Part shown: piece by piece, positions 1-5,813 of the stretch
Numbering within the stretch: the stretch's first letter is position 1
Layout of the letters: each line of letters starts with the position of its first letter
Assembly (NCBI GenBank): GCA_023415595.1
Contig: JAEZJW010000107.1
Location: forward strand, 1 to 5,813
Length of the DNA stretch: 5,813 bases
Reading direction: 5' to 3'
Origin: Bacillota bacterium
GTDB lineage: Bacteria; Bacillota; Clostridia; Lachnospirales; Lachnospiraceae
Position numbers and translations under genes: made by a program
The notes under the pieces: generated by a model
The model's database searches: none
What the model saw: only the letters and a program-made list of their open reading frames with translations
Told to the model about the DNA's origin: nothing

Positions 1-81
1 ACCGTTGAGATCATGAGAGGCATCAAGAAGGCCTTTGACCCGAAGAACATCCTTAATCCCCGTAAGGTTTGCCAGATGTAA
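1..81 (+). CDS. FAD-linked oxidase (GlcD-like), C-terminal end only
   Basis: Frame 1 is open from the window edge to a TAA and encodes 26 residues, including KKAFDPKNILNP followed by RKVCQM. The pattern K-K-x-F/L-D-P-x-N-I-L-N-P-G-K is the characteristic extreme C-terminus of the FAD-linked oxidase family (GlcD subunit of glycolate oxidase, D-lactate dehydrogenases and relatives). These flavoproteins oxidise 2-hydroxyacids in the cytoplasm; in anaerobes they often work with electron-transfer flavoproteins. Here the usual Gly of NPGK is Arg, a small deviation near the end of the chain. The gene is cut by the window, so substrate and partners cannot be judged. It is followed by two hairpins, the second a convincing terminator, so it belongs to a transcription unit separate from the kinase. 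The family call rests on a short but distinctive tail. Confidence 0.75.
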   Translation, partial: TVEIMRGIKKAFDPKNILNPRKVCQM

Positions 82-100
82 TTTACTAAATTTCGATAAA

Positions 101-141
101 TTTAGGCTGCTGTTAATTCAGAAGCGAAGCAGCAGCCTAAA
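101..141. repeat. perfect 12-bp inverted repeat (hairpin) after the oxidase gene
   Basis: TTTAGGCTGCTG (101-112) is the exact reverse complement of CAGCAGCCTAAA (130-141), with a 17-base loop that can close by two further weak pairs. It begins 19 bases after the oxidase stop. On the + strand the 3' arm is followed by a C-run (143-149), not by T residues, so it is not a standard + strand terminator. On the - strand the T-rich part is only moderate. It may act as a 3'-end stabiliser or backup terminator for the oxidase mRNA. The structure is certain; the function is not. Confidence 0.5.
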
Positions 142-168
142 CTCCCCCCAAAGCACCTGCAAAAGCAT

Positions 169-236
169 AAAAACCCGGATCCGGCTGATATCATCGTAAG
201 AACTCCCGATGAGATTGGTTCGGATCCGGGTTTTTT
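169..236 (+). terminator. long rho-independent terminator of the oxidase transcript
   Basis: AAAAACCCGGATCCG (169-183) pairs perfectly with CGGATCCGGGTTTTT (221-235), and the 3' arm ends in six T's (231-236). The intervening bases keep pairing: 184-189 with 214-219, a 190/213 mismatch, then TCATCG (191-196) with CGATGA (207-212). This gives about 27 pairs around a 10-base loop, with one bulged T (220). Three of the inner pairs are G-U wobbles as + strand RNA; on the - strand they would be A-C mismatches, so the full structure favours + strand transcription. The A-tract on the 5' arm still allows some - strand termination. Confidence 0.85.
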
Positions 237-248
237 AAATAATTTATT

Positions 249-277
249 TTTCCTTTTAGCGATAGATATGCTAAAAT
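249..277 (+). promoter_or_regulatory. probable extended -10 promoter of the hybrid kinase
   Basis: TAAAAT (272-277) matches five of six bases of the sigma-A -10 box and is preceded by TG plus one base (269-271), the extended -10 motif. At a 17-base spacing the -35 position reads TTTCCT (249-254), a poor match that an extended -10 can tolerate. The predicted start near 284 gives a leader of about 48 bases before the ATG at 332. The sequence just upstream is AT-rich because the terminator's T-tract region runs into it. Confidence 0.5.
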
Positions 278-331
278 AAACATAAATCAAAGCAACCAGT
301 CGTCTTAAACAAATCCAAAGGGGGATATTGT

Positions 332-2647
332 ATGTCTGCGTTTACGAAAGAAGAGGAGTATTCTGTGTTCAAAAATCTAATAGATGAATTCATGGATATT
401 ATTTTAATAGTAGATAAGAATGGGCATATCCTGTATGGCAATAAGATGGCAGTGGCAACCTATGGCTATAGCTATGACGAGCTATGCAGTATTGATGTAT
501 TTCAGCTTAGAAGAGATGATCGAAAGGATGCTGTCCTTGCTCAAATTAACTCAGCTATGACCAGCGGAATCAAGTTTTATGCAAATCATTACAAAAAGGA
601 CGGGACGGAATTTCCGGTTGAGGTTAAGTCAATCCAAATCAACGACGGACACACCGATAGGGTAATCAGTATTATCAGGGACGTTACCCACATGGTAAAG
701 ATGACAAGGAATGCTACGATGTTCTCGGCTTCCCTGGATATTTTTGACGAGTCCATCGTGGGCATCACAACAGATAATAATATTTTTCTTTGGAGTAAGG
801 GAGCAGAGCAGAGGCTTGGATATACCGATGAGGAGATGAATGGCAGAAGTATAAAAGAGATTATCCCTGACAGGTATTTGCCGGGTTTTGAGCTTAATTT
901 GACAAAGGTCATGAAAGGCAGCATCGTCGAAGGTTATGAAACCGTCAGAAGACATAAGAACGGGAGTGAAATCGATATTTCCCTGTCCTTGGCACCCCTA
1001 TATGATTACAAAGGAGTCTATATTGGCTCTATTGGGATATATAAAGACATCTCGGAAAAGAAGAAGTTAGCCCAAAAAATGGCGGAGTCTGAGGAGAGAT
1101 GGAGACTTGCCCTGCAGGGAGGGCAGTTCGGTGTTTGGGAAGTGGATCTGAGGAACCAAACGATCCATCATTTTAATAAATGGGTAGAAACCCTGGGGTA
1201 TGGACCGGATGAGATTGGAGTTACCCTGAATGCCTGGAACCAACTGATTCATCCGGAGGATCTCCCTGTGATCAGATCTGTCTACCAAAATGAGATCACC
1301 CATAAGCAGTATTATGCTTTCGAATATAGGATCAGATGCAGGAATAATGATTATAAATGGTTAAGAACGAAGGGGACCATTTATCAGAGGGATGAAAATG
1401 GTAATCCGATAAGGATTATCGGCACCAATGAGGATATTACCGATCGGAAATTAATTGAGGAAGAGTTAAAACTTAAATGCAGTCAGCTGGAGCAGCTCAA
1501 ACAGGAGGCAGATAAGGCAAATGCTGCGAAGACAATCTTCCTGGCAAATATGAGCCATGAGCTCAGAACACCGATGAACGGGATCAGCACGACCATTCAG
1601 CTTCTGAATTCAACAGAGCTTGACCTGGAACAGAGGAAATATGTTTCAATTCTGAAGGATACATCCGTAATATTACAATCAATAATCGAAGATATTCTGG
1701 ATATCTCAAAGATAGAGTCAGGTGTAATAACCCTGAATCAGGATAAATTCGATTTGAAGGACACAATAAATAAGGTCCATAATAGGCTTCTGGAGATTGG
1801 AAATGCGAAAGGCCTGGAAATAAGTTTCTATCTGGATCCGGAACTTGACTGTATGGTGGTTGGTGATGAGCTGAGGCTACTCCAGGTATTGATGAATTTA
1901 ATCAGTAATGCGGTGAAGTTTACTGACAATGGGTTCGTCTCATTCAGAGTGAAAAAACTTAACTCTGATGAACGAACGGAGGAACTGGAATTCAGGATAA
2001 AGGACTCCGGTATCGGAATCGAAGAGTCTTTTAGGGATAAGATATTTCAGAATTTCAGTCAGGGAGATTTATCTGCGAAGAAAAAATATGAAGGTACAGG
2101 GTTGGGGCTTGCAATATCAAAACGGATCGCTCTGCTGATGAATGGGGATATCAGGTATGAGAGCAAAGTTGGGGAAGGCAGTATCTTCTATTTTACCTGC
2201 GAACTCCAAAAAGCTGACAATACCGAATCGGTGCCTCATATTGAAAAAAAGGCAGAAAAGAGCAGGAACTCAAAAAACAAGGATAAGGTTATCTTATCAA
2301 TCGAAGATAATCTGATGAATCAGGAGGTTATGGAGAGCATCATCAGGAAGAGGGGTTACCGTTTCCTTCCCGCATATCATGGGATGCAAGCGATTGAGCT
2401 ATTAAAGAAGGAAGAAGTTGATTTGATCCTGATGGATATTCAGCTTCCTGATATGAATGGTCTGGAAACAGCAAGAAGGATCAGAACGGAAGCTATTAAC
2501 GGAAATAAGATACCGATTATCGCAGTAACTGCCTATGCAATGAGAGAGGATAAAGAAAAATGCCTTCAGGCCGGCATGAATGACTATATAACAAAACCGT
2601 TGGATGTAGAAAAATTCTGTGAATTAATCGATAAGTATATTGGATGA
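332..2647 (+). CDS. soluble hybrid sensor histidine kinase (PAS-PAS-PAS-HisKA-HATPase-REC)
   Basis: This 771-residue protein autophosphorylates on His in response to an unknown signal and passes the phosphate to its own receiver. Three PAS domains lie at about 9-121, 130-244 and 255-375; the third is PAS_3-like (YKWLRTKG near 341-348, ending GTNEDITDRK). A charged helical linker (about 372-400) leads to HisKA with H409 in SHELRTP. The HATPase has the N box (N522, N526 in NAVKFT), G1 (D558-SGIG) and G2 (GTGLGL, 588-593). The receiver (about 654-770) has E658/D659, phosphoacceptor D702, T733 and K755, all expected for an active domain. I see no signal peptide or membrane helix, so it should sense in the cytoplasm. 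AAAGGGGG (317-324) sits 7 bases before the ATG and supports this start. It has no DNA-binding output or Hpt domain, so a further relay partner must be elsewhere. Signal and target cannot be read from the sequence. Confidence 0.95.
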   Translation: MSAFTKEEEYSVFKNLIDEFMDIILIVDKNGHILYGNKMAVATYGYSYDELCSIDVFQLRRDDRKDAVLAQINSAMTSGIKFYANHYKKDGTEFPVEVKSIQINDGHTDRVISIIRDVTHMVKMTRNATMFSASLDIFDESIVGITTDNNIFLWSKGAEQRLGYTDEEMNGRSIKEIIPDRYLPGFELNLTKVMKGSIVEGYETVRRHKNGSEIDISLSLAPLYDYKGVYIGSIGIYKDISEKKKLAQKMAESEERWRLALQGGQFGVWEVDLRNQTIHHFNKWVETLGYGPDEIGVTLNAWNQLIHPEDLPVIRSVYQNEITHKQYYAFEYRIRCRNNDYKWLRTKGTIYQRDENGNPIRIIGTNEDITDRKLIEEELKLKCSQLEQLKQEADKANAAKTIFLANMSHELRTPMNGISTTIQLLNSTELDLEQRKYVSILKDTSVILQSIIEDILDISKIESGVITLNQDKFDLKDTINKVHNRLLEIGNAKGLEISFYLDPELDCMVVGDELRLLQVLMNLISNAVKFTDNGFVSFRVKKLNSDERTEELEFRIKDSGIGIEESFRDKIFQNFSQGDLSAKKKYEGTGLGLAISKRIALLMNGDIRYESKVGEGSIFYFTCELQKADNTESVPHIEKKAEKSRNSKNKDKVILSIEDNLMNQEVMESIIRKRGYRFLPAYHGMQAIELLKKEEVDLILMDIQLPDMNGLETARRIRTEAINGNKIPIIAVTAYAMREDKEKCLQAGMNDYITKPLDVEKFCELIDKYIG

Positions 2648-2682
2648 CAGAAAGCAGCACCTTTTGGTGCTGCTTTCTGTCT
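2646..2682 (+). terminator. terminator hairpin overlapping the kinase stop codon
   Basis: A perfect 16-bp stem (2646-2661 with 2666-2681) closes a TTTT loop. The core GCAGCACC / GGTGCTGC is followed by TTTCTGTCT, a moderately T-rich tract that pairs with the A-rich side of the 5' arm, as in many bidirectional terminators. The stem begins inside the TGA stop codon (2645-2647), so ribosomes ending translation would cover the 5' arm. It separates the kinase from the TetR operon, which has its own promoter 30 bases further on. Confidence 0.8.
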
Positions 2683-2711
2683 AAAAAGTGGTAAATGATA
2701 GAAAATAATGG

Positions 2712-2740
2712 TTGCAAGTACAAAATTATGGTGTTATAAT
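2712..2740 (+). promoter_or_regulatory. sigma-A-type promoter of the TetR / small protein / EAL operon
   Basis: TTGCAA (2712-2717; four of six to TTGACA) and a perfect TATAAT (2735-2740) are separated by exactly 17 bases. Transcription would start near 2746-2748. The stretch upstream (2682-2711) is AT-rich. As no other good promoter is visible before 3580 and the downstream genes overlap, this probably drives all three genes. Confidence 0.8.
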
Positions 2741-2744
2741 TAAC

Positions 2745-2758
2745 CTAACGTATGTTAG
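2745..2758. promoter_or_regulatory. candidate TetR operator palindrome at the transcription start
   Basis: CTAAC-GTAT-GTTAG is an inverted repeat with perfect 5-bp arms placed 4 bases after the -10 box, across the predicted transcription start and the first possible ATG (2752). A site here would let the TetR protein repress its own operon, the usual arrangement in this family. The arms are short and I see no second copy in the window, so chance occurrence is possible. Confidence 0.4.
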
Positions 2759-3384
2759 ATAGATTGAAGATTGGACGGGCAAGATCAATGAATATTACTA
2801 ATGAGATGATACGTTATGCAGCCTTTAAACTATTTCTGGAAAACGGCTATGAAGCAACGAATGTCAGGGATGTCTGCAGTGAGGTTGAAATTAAGGCAGC
2901 CTCCATGTACTTCTATTACAAATCCAAACAGGAGCTTTTTTTCAGTATTTATAATGATGTCTCCGAGGAATATATTGATTATATTAAGGACATTGACGCT
3001 CTGAAGCAGAACAACTCTCCTAAGATGAAATTATATAACATCTACAGAAAGGTAATGGAATATTACGCCAGGGATATCGTAAAACAAAAGTTTTTGCTGC
3101 GCTATCATTTATTTCCTCCGGCCGATATTTCCCATCTGATCCATGAAAGATATAAGCATTGGTCCGGCCTGGAAAACGAAATATATCTGCATATTATCCA
3201 GGAGGGATTGGACTATAAGATACTGAAAGAGGACAGAACCCCAGAGGAATATCTGCAGGAAATCAGGAAGTTTCTGAATGCTCAGCTTATGAATATGATT
3301 TTCTATAACGTTAAGCCAAACGATACAGAGCTGGACCAGCTTTGGATTAAATTCTGGAATGGAGCGATGCTGAGTGGTATCTAG
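2752..3384 (+). CDS. TetR/AcrR-family transcriptional regulator
   Basis: The longest reading is 210 residues, within the usual TetR range. The N-terminal DNA-binding domain spans about 14-65: AAFKLFLENGYEAT is helix 1 and its turn, NVRDVCSEVEIKAAS is the helix-turn-helix, and SMYFYYKSKQEL matches the TetR recognition-helix end. The all-helical C-terminal part (about 75-210) would bind a ligand and dimerise; it is too divergent to name a ligand. The start is uncertain. ATG 2752 has no ribosome site and would leave a leader of only 4-6 bases after the promoter. ATG 2788 (residue 13, beginning MNITNEMIRYAAF) follows a GGACGGG stretch by 9 bases and gives a typical TetR N-terminus, so I favour 2788; the coordinates show the outer limit. 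It heads an operon with a phosphodiesterase, so it probably controls c-di-GMP turnover and its own expression. Confidence 0.92.
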   Translation: MLDRLKIGRARSMNITNEMIRYAAFKLFLENGYEATNVRDVCSEVEIKAASMYFYYKSKQELFFSIYNDVSEEYIDYIKDIDALKQNNSPKMKLYNIYRKVMEYYARDIVKQKFLLRYHLFPPADISHLIHERYKHWSGLENEIYLHIIQEGLDYKILKEDRTPEEYLQEIRKFLNAQLMNMIFYNVKPNDTELDQLWIKFWNGAMLSGI

Positions 3385-3583
3385 AGAGGATGCTGGTTTA
3401 TCCGGTTATCGGCATTCATATGCCAACAAAGGTAGTGCTAAGACAGACAAAGACAAATTGGAATTACATCGATTAATTGTACAGCACATAAAAGATAAAG
3501 ATTGTGCCTTGAGTGTTGAGAATAACCTGCAGCTGGAGAAACTGATACTGGAACATCTGAACAATACCGGGGAGCTAATATGA
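3374..3583 (+). CDS. small hypothetical protein with a duplicated helix, coupled to the EAL gene
   Basis: I do not recognise this 69-residue protein. It starts at a GTG inside the TetR gene (11-base overlap), 9 bases after GGAG (3361-3364), and its TGA overlaps the ATG of the next gene as ATGA; there is no in-frame ATG. The first 28 residues are polar and probably disordered. The rest predicts two amphipathic helices that resemble each other: LELHRLIVQHI (29-39) and LQLEKLILEHL (52-62), with five identities and five conservative exchanges in 11 positions. It has no signal peptide, membrane segment or known catalytic motif. A role as a dimerising or partner-binding helical hairpin, perhaps acting on the PAS-EAL protein, is inference. 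It could also serve mainly to couple translation, or be a remnant of a larger gene; the unbroken frame and helix pattern argue that it is translated. Confidence 0.6.
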   Translation: MVSREDAGLSGYRHSYANKGSAKTDKDKLELHRLIVQHIKDKDCALSVENNLQLEKLILEHLNNTGELI

Positions 3584-5577
3584 GATATTCTTTAAAATCT
3601 GATTTATATCATATGATCTTTGAAAAAAGCAGCAGCATAATGCTTCTGATTGATCCGGATACCGGAGATATACTGGATGCGAACAATGCAGCGGTTACAT
3701 ACTATGGTTACTCAAAAGAAGTACTGAAAGCTATGCGAATCCATGACATTAATACTCTTAGCCAGGAGCAGATCGATAAAGAAATGTACCTGGCAAAAGC
3801 AGAGAAAAGAAATTATTTTGATTTCGTCCATGAACTGGCCAATGGTGAGTGCAGGGAGGTTGAGGTTCATTCTGCTCCGATAGAAACGGAAGAAGGTACG
3901 ATGTTGTTTTCTATCATTCATGACGCCTCTAATAAAAGCTACCAGAAGCTGATGTATGACACCTTGTTTTTTTACTCTCCTTATGCGGTAGCCATGCTGG
4001 ACGAGGAACAGAAGGTAATCAAGATCAATGATAACTTCACAGGGTTATTTCTATATGAGGCGGAGGAGCTGGTCGGAAAAAGTCTCTCCCGTATGGTTTC
4101 CTCAGTGGAGAATATAAATCAGATCGATCAGAATGTTAAGATGATCTACGAGGGTCTTGTTGTTAAGCAGGAGGGGAAAAGAAAAAGGAAGGACGGCAGA
4201 TTAATTGACGTTGAAATCCTATGCTATCCGGTAATCTATCATAATGATATTGTTGGAGCCTATATTATCTATATCGATATATCAAAAAAGATAGAATTGC
4301 TTCAAAAGGATTCGCTGACCGGCCTGTATAACCGGAACTGCTGCATCAGTAAAATAAATCACCTGATTGGCAAAAGTAAGACGGACAACGAAAAAATTTT
4401 TATACTGTATATCAGTATCGGAGGTCTGGAGGATATCAATAACTCACTGGGACACCGTTACGGTGAAGAGTTATTGGTTGAATTAGCCGCACGTTTGTTG
4501 GACCAGTCGGATACAGAAGAGAATCTGTACAGATTCAGTGATGATGTGTTCATTTTTATTTATGAAGGCTGTAATGACAGGGCTGAAATAGATCGACTGA
4601 CAGAAATGCTTCTATATAAAATCCGCAGACCATATACAATCGACCAATCCATTCTGTATATTACCGCCAGTATTGGGATCTGCTTTTACCCCAATCACGG
4701 ACCGAACGCGGAGCTTCTGATACAGCATGCGGATATGGCTATGAATAAAGCCAGAAGACAGCCTGAAGAGAATTTCTGCTATTACTCGGAGGATATGTCT
4801 AAGGAGTTCGAGCGAAGGTTTACGATAGCAAACCACCTTGCTCGGGCGATTTTTAACCAGGAACTCCATCTATGCTATCAGCCGATCTATAGCCTGGATT
4901 GTCAGAATACTATGGTAGGTGCCGAGGCACTGCTTAGATGGAGTAACCCGATCCTCGGCAATGTCACACCGGATGAATTTATAGGCCTGGCAGAGCGAAC
5001 CGGACATATTCTAAGCATTGGCGATTGGGTACTGGAGAATGTATGCAGATGCCTTTGGTTATGGCGGCAGAAATCCTACAGGATTGTTCCAATTTCAATT
5101 AATATTTCTGTGAAACAATTGGAGCAGAGTGATTTTTCCCATAAGGTTCTCAAGATAATCAGCAGGTACCAGCTGGAGACCTTCCATATAGAGCTTGAGA
5201 TTACAGAGAGTGTATCCTCCGGAGAGATCAGTACGATTGTAAGTAATCTCAGAGAGCTGAAAAAGTCAGGTATTAAAATATCCATGGATGATTTTGGAAC
5301 AGGCTTTTCCTCTCTTGGCCAGATTGAACGCTATGAGCTGGATAAGTTGAAAATAGACAAGGGATTTATCAGAGACATCATCAGGACAACCAGAAAGCAG
5401 AATCTGGTCAAATCCATCATAGCCATGGCCAAAGGGCTGGATCTTGACGTAGTAGCAGAAGGAATAGAGACCCCGGAGCAGCTGAATTATCTGAAGGATA
5501 ACGGCTGTTCTATGGGACAGGGCTATCTACTGAGCAGACCCTTGCTTCAAACGGATTTCGAAGAGAAATTAAAATGA
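3580..5577 (+). CDS. PAS-PAS-GGDEF(degenerate)-EAL protein, probable c-di-GMP phosphodiesterase
   Basis: This 665-residue soluble protein probably hydrolyses c-di-GMP to pGpG. PAS domains lie at about 12-118 and 125-237. The GGDEF domain (about 240-402) keeps DSLTGLYNR (244-252) and SLGH, but the signature is RFSDDVF (318-324) instead of RxGGDEF; the metal-binding Asp position is S279 and the RxxD inhibitory site is absent, so cyclase activity is unlikely. The EAL domain (about 408-665) is complete: E449-A-L-L-R453, N508, E540 in LEITES, D570-D571-FGTGFSSL, K591, E627 in AEGIET and Q647-GY. In related composite proteins such a GGDEF can bind GTP and activate the EAL; here that is inference. 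GGGGAG (3569-3574) lies 5 bases before the ATG, which overlaps the preceding stop as ATGA. It is the last gene of the TetR operon, so its level is probably set by the TetR protein and its activity by the PAS ligand. Confidence 0.95.
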   Translation: MRYSLKSDLYHMIFEKSSSIMLLIDPDTGDILDANNAAVTYYGYSKEVLKAMRIHDINTLSQEQIDKEMYLAKAEKRNYFDFVHELANGECREVEVHSAPIETEEGTMLFSIIHDASNKSYQKLMYDTLFFYSPYAVAMLDEEQKVIKINDNFTGLFLYEAEELVGKSLSRMVSSVENINQIDQNVKMIYEGLVVKQEGKRKRKDGRLIDVEILCYPVIYHNDIVGAYIIYIDISKKIELLQKDSLTGLYNRNCCISKINHLIGKSKTDNEKIFILYISIGGLEDINNSLGHRYGEELLVELAARLLDQSDTEENLYRFSDDVFIFIYEGCNDRAEIDRLTEMLLYKIRRPYTIDQSILYITASIGICFYPNHGPNAELLIQHADMAMNKARRQPEENFCYYSEDMSKEFERRFTIANHLARAIFNQELHLCYQPIYSLDCQNTMVGAEALLRWSNPILGNVTPDEFIGLAERTGHILSIGDWVLENVCRCLWLWRQKSYRIVPISINISVKQLEQSDFSHKVLKIISRYQLETFHIELEITESVSSGEISTIVSNLRELKKSGIKISMDDFGTGFSSLGQIERYELDKLKIDKGFIRDIIRTTRKQNLVKSIIAMAKGLDLDVVAEGIETPEQLNYLKDNGCSMGQGYLLSRPLLQTDFEEKLK

Positions 5578-5631
5578 AGTCCGCGATTAACTTAAGCTTA
5601 TTGTCCCCCATCGGTTTAACCCCCCAATAAA

Positions 5632-5655
5632 GCCCTCCGGACTGCTCCGGAGGGC
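5632..5655. terminator. GC-rich hairpin after the EAL gene, likely operon end
   Basis: GCCCTCCGGA (5632-5641) pairs perfectly with TCCGGAGGGC (5646-5655) around a CTGC loop, 54 bases after the EAL stop. The stem is strong, but the following bases (GATTACCGTC) are not T-rich, so intrinsic termination is not assured. The preceding stretch (5600-5630) is C-rich and G-poor with two C-runs. It most likely marks the 3' end of the operon, as a terminator or a barrier to exonucleases. Confidence 0.5.
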
Positions 5656-5758
5656 GATTACCGTCCTAATGAAATCTTTTATTCAGAAGAGAAATATTCA
5701 AAGTACTACACAGGATTTCCCCTGCATACAATGTAACAACAACGATAATAAGGGGGAA

Positions 5759-5787
5759 TGCGTTCCGTCCTTGTGATGCGGAACGCA
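5759..5787. repeat. 9-bp inverted repeat next to a G-rich ribosome-binding-like site
   Basis: TGCGTTCCG (5759-5767) pairs perfectly with CGGAACGCA (5779-5787) around an 11-base loop. It follows AGGGGG (5751-5756) and overlaps ATG 5758, which opens a frame (MRSVLVMRNADTMKGYIE) that continues past the window edge. That ATG is only one base from the G-run, too close for normal initiation. AGAGGA at 5808-5813 could instead be the ribosome site of a gene beginning outside. A TACAAT at 5727-5732 is a possible -10 without a good -35. The remaining sequence between 5656 and 5758 shows nothing I can name. Confidence 0.35.
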
Positions 5788-5813
5788 GACACTATGAAAG
5801 GCTATATAGAGGA

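Noticed and set aside
169..236. Miniature inverted-repeat mobile element
   Set aside because: The arms end in A/T-tracts in the form of a terminator, there is no clear target-site duplication, and no second copy occurs in the window.
236..268. Sigma-28/sigma-D (motility) promoter around the GCGATAGA stretch
   Set aside because: One C of the -10 consensus is missing and the nearest TAAA is about 19 bases away rather than about 15; the extended -10 at 269-277 fits better.
102..290. Open frame of 62 codons on the - strand between the oxidase and the kinase
   Set aside because: It is translated through both hairpins, so its sequence is dictated by the inverted repeats. It shows no recognisable domain.
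284..331. c-di-GMP or other riboswitch in the kinase leader
   Set aside because: The predicted leader is only about 48 bases with no strong stem; no riboswitch core can be recognised. The gap after 5577 likewise lacks one.
589..955. Two overlapping - strand frames of about 110 codons inside the kinase gene
   Set aside because: They lie antisense to a well-supported coding sequence, have no ribosome sites or domain features, and are expected shadows.
332..2647. LOV (blue-light, flavin) or membrane sensor reading of the kinase
   Set aside because: None of the three PAS domains has the GxNCRFLQ flavin-binding motif, and no hydrophobic segment long enough to cross a membrane is present.
3390..3476. 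ATG frame (28 codons, beginning MLVYPVIG) behind GAGAGGA in the small-protein region
   Set aside because: The purine-rich site abuts the ATG with no spacing, and the frame stops early. The competing GTG frame spans the whole gap, has a better-spaced GGAG and ends in an ATGA overlap.

Overview
The window looks like a chromosomal segment of a Gram-positive anaerobe, most likely a Lachnospiraceae/Clostridia-type Firmicute. Supporting signs are AT-leaning sequence, G-rich Shine-Dalgarno sites (AAAGGGGG, GGGGAG), a TTGCAA-17-TATAAT promoter, and large soluble PAS-sensor signalling proteins. The taxonomic placement is an inference from style; I could not run a database search.

Layout. Positions 1-81 are the last 26 codons of a GlcD-type FAD-linked oxidase. 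A gap of about 250 bases follows, holding a perfect 12-bp hairpin, then a very long hairpin terminator (169-236), then an extended -10 promoter. Next comes a 771-residue soluble hybrid histidine kinase (332-2647): three PAS domains, HisKA, HATPase and a C-terminal receiver. It ends in a terminator hairpin that overlaps its own stop codon (2646-2682). A strong sigma-A-type promoter (2712-2740) then starts a tight three-gene operon: a TetR-family regulator (2752-3384), a small 69-residue protein that I do not recognise (3374-3583), and a 665-residue PAS-PAS-GGDEF-EAL protein (3580-5577). The first junction overlaps by 11 bases and the second by 4 bases (ATGA). Two more hairpins (5632-5655 and 5759-5787) lie in the last 236 bases, and a further gene may begin at or just past the right edge.

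How the genes may work together. The last gene has every EAL catalytic residue I can check, while its GGDEF domain has lost the signature, the metal-binding Asp and the inhibitory site. The simplest reading is a c-di-GMP phosphodiesterase whose GGDEF part is at most a regulatory module. The TetR protein probably controls its own operon, possibly through a 14-bp palindrome at the predicted transcription start. The hybrid kinase is a separate transcription unit with no DNA-binding partner here, so its phosphorelay output is unknown; a link to the c-di-GMP operon is suggested only by adjacency and similar first PAS domains. The most unusual item is the small protein: it is locked between regulator and phosphodiesterase by overlapping stop/start sites and is built from two similar 11-residue helix segments.
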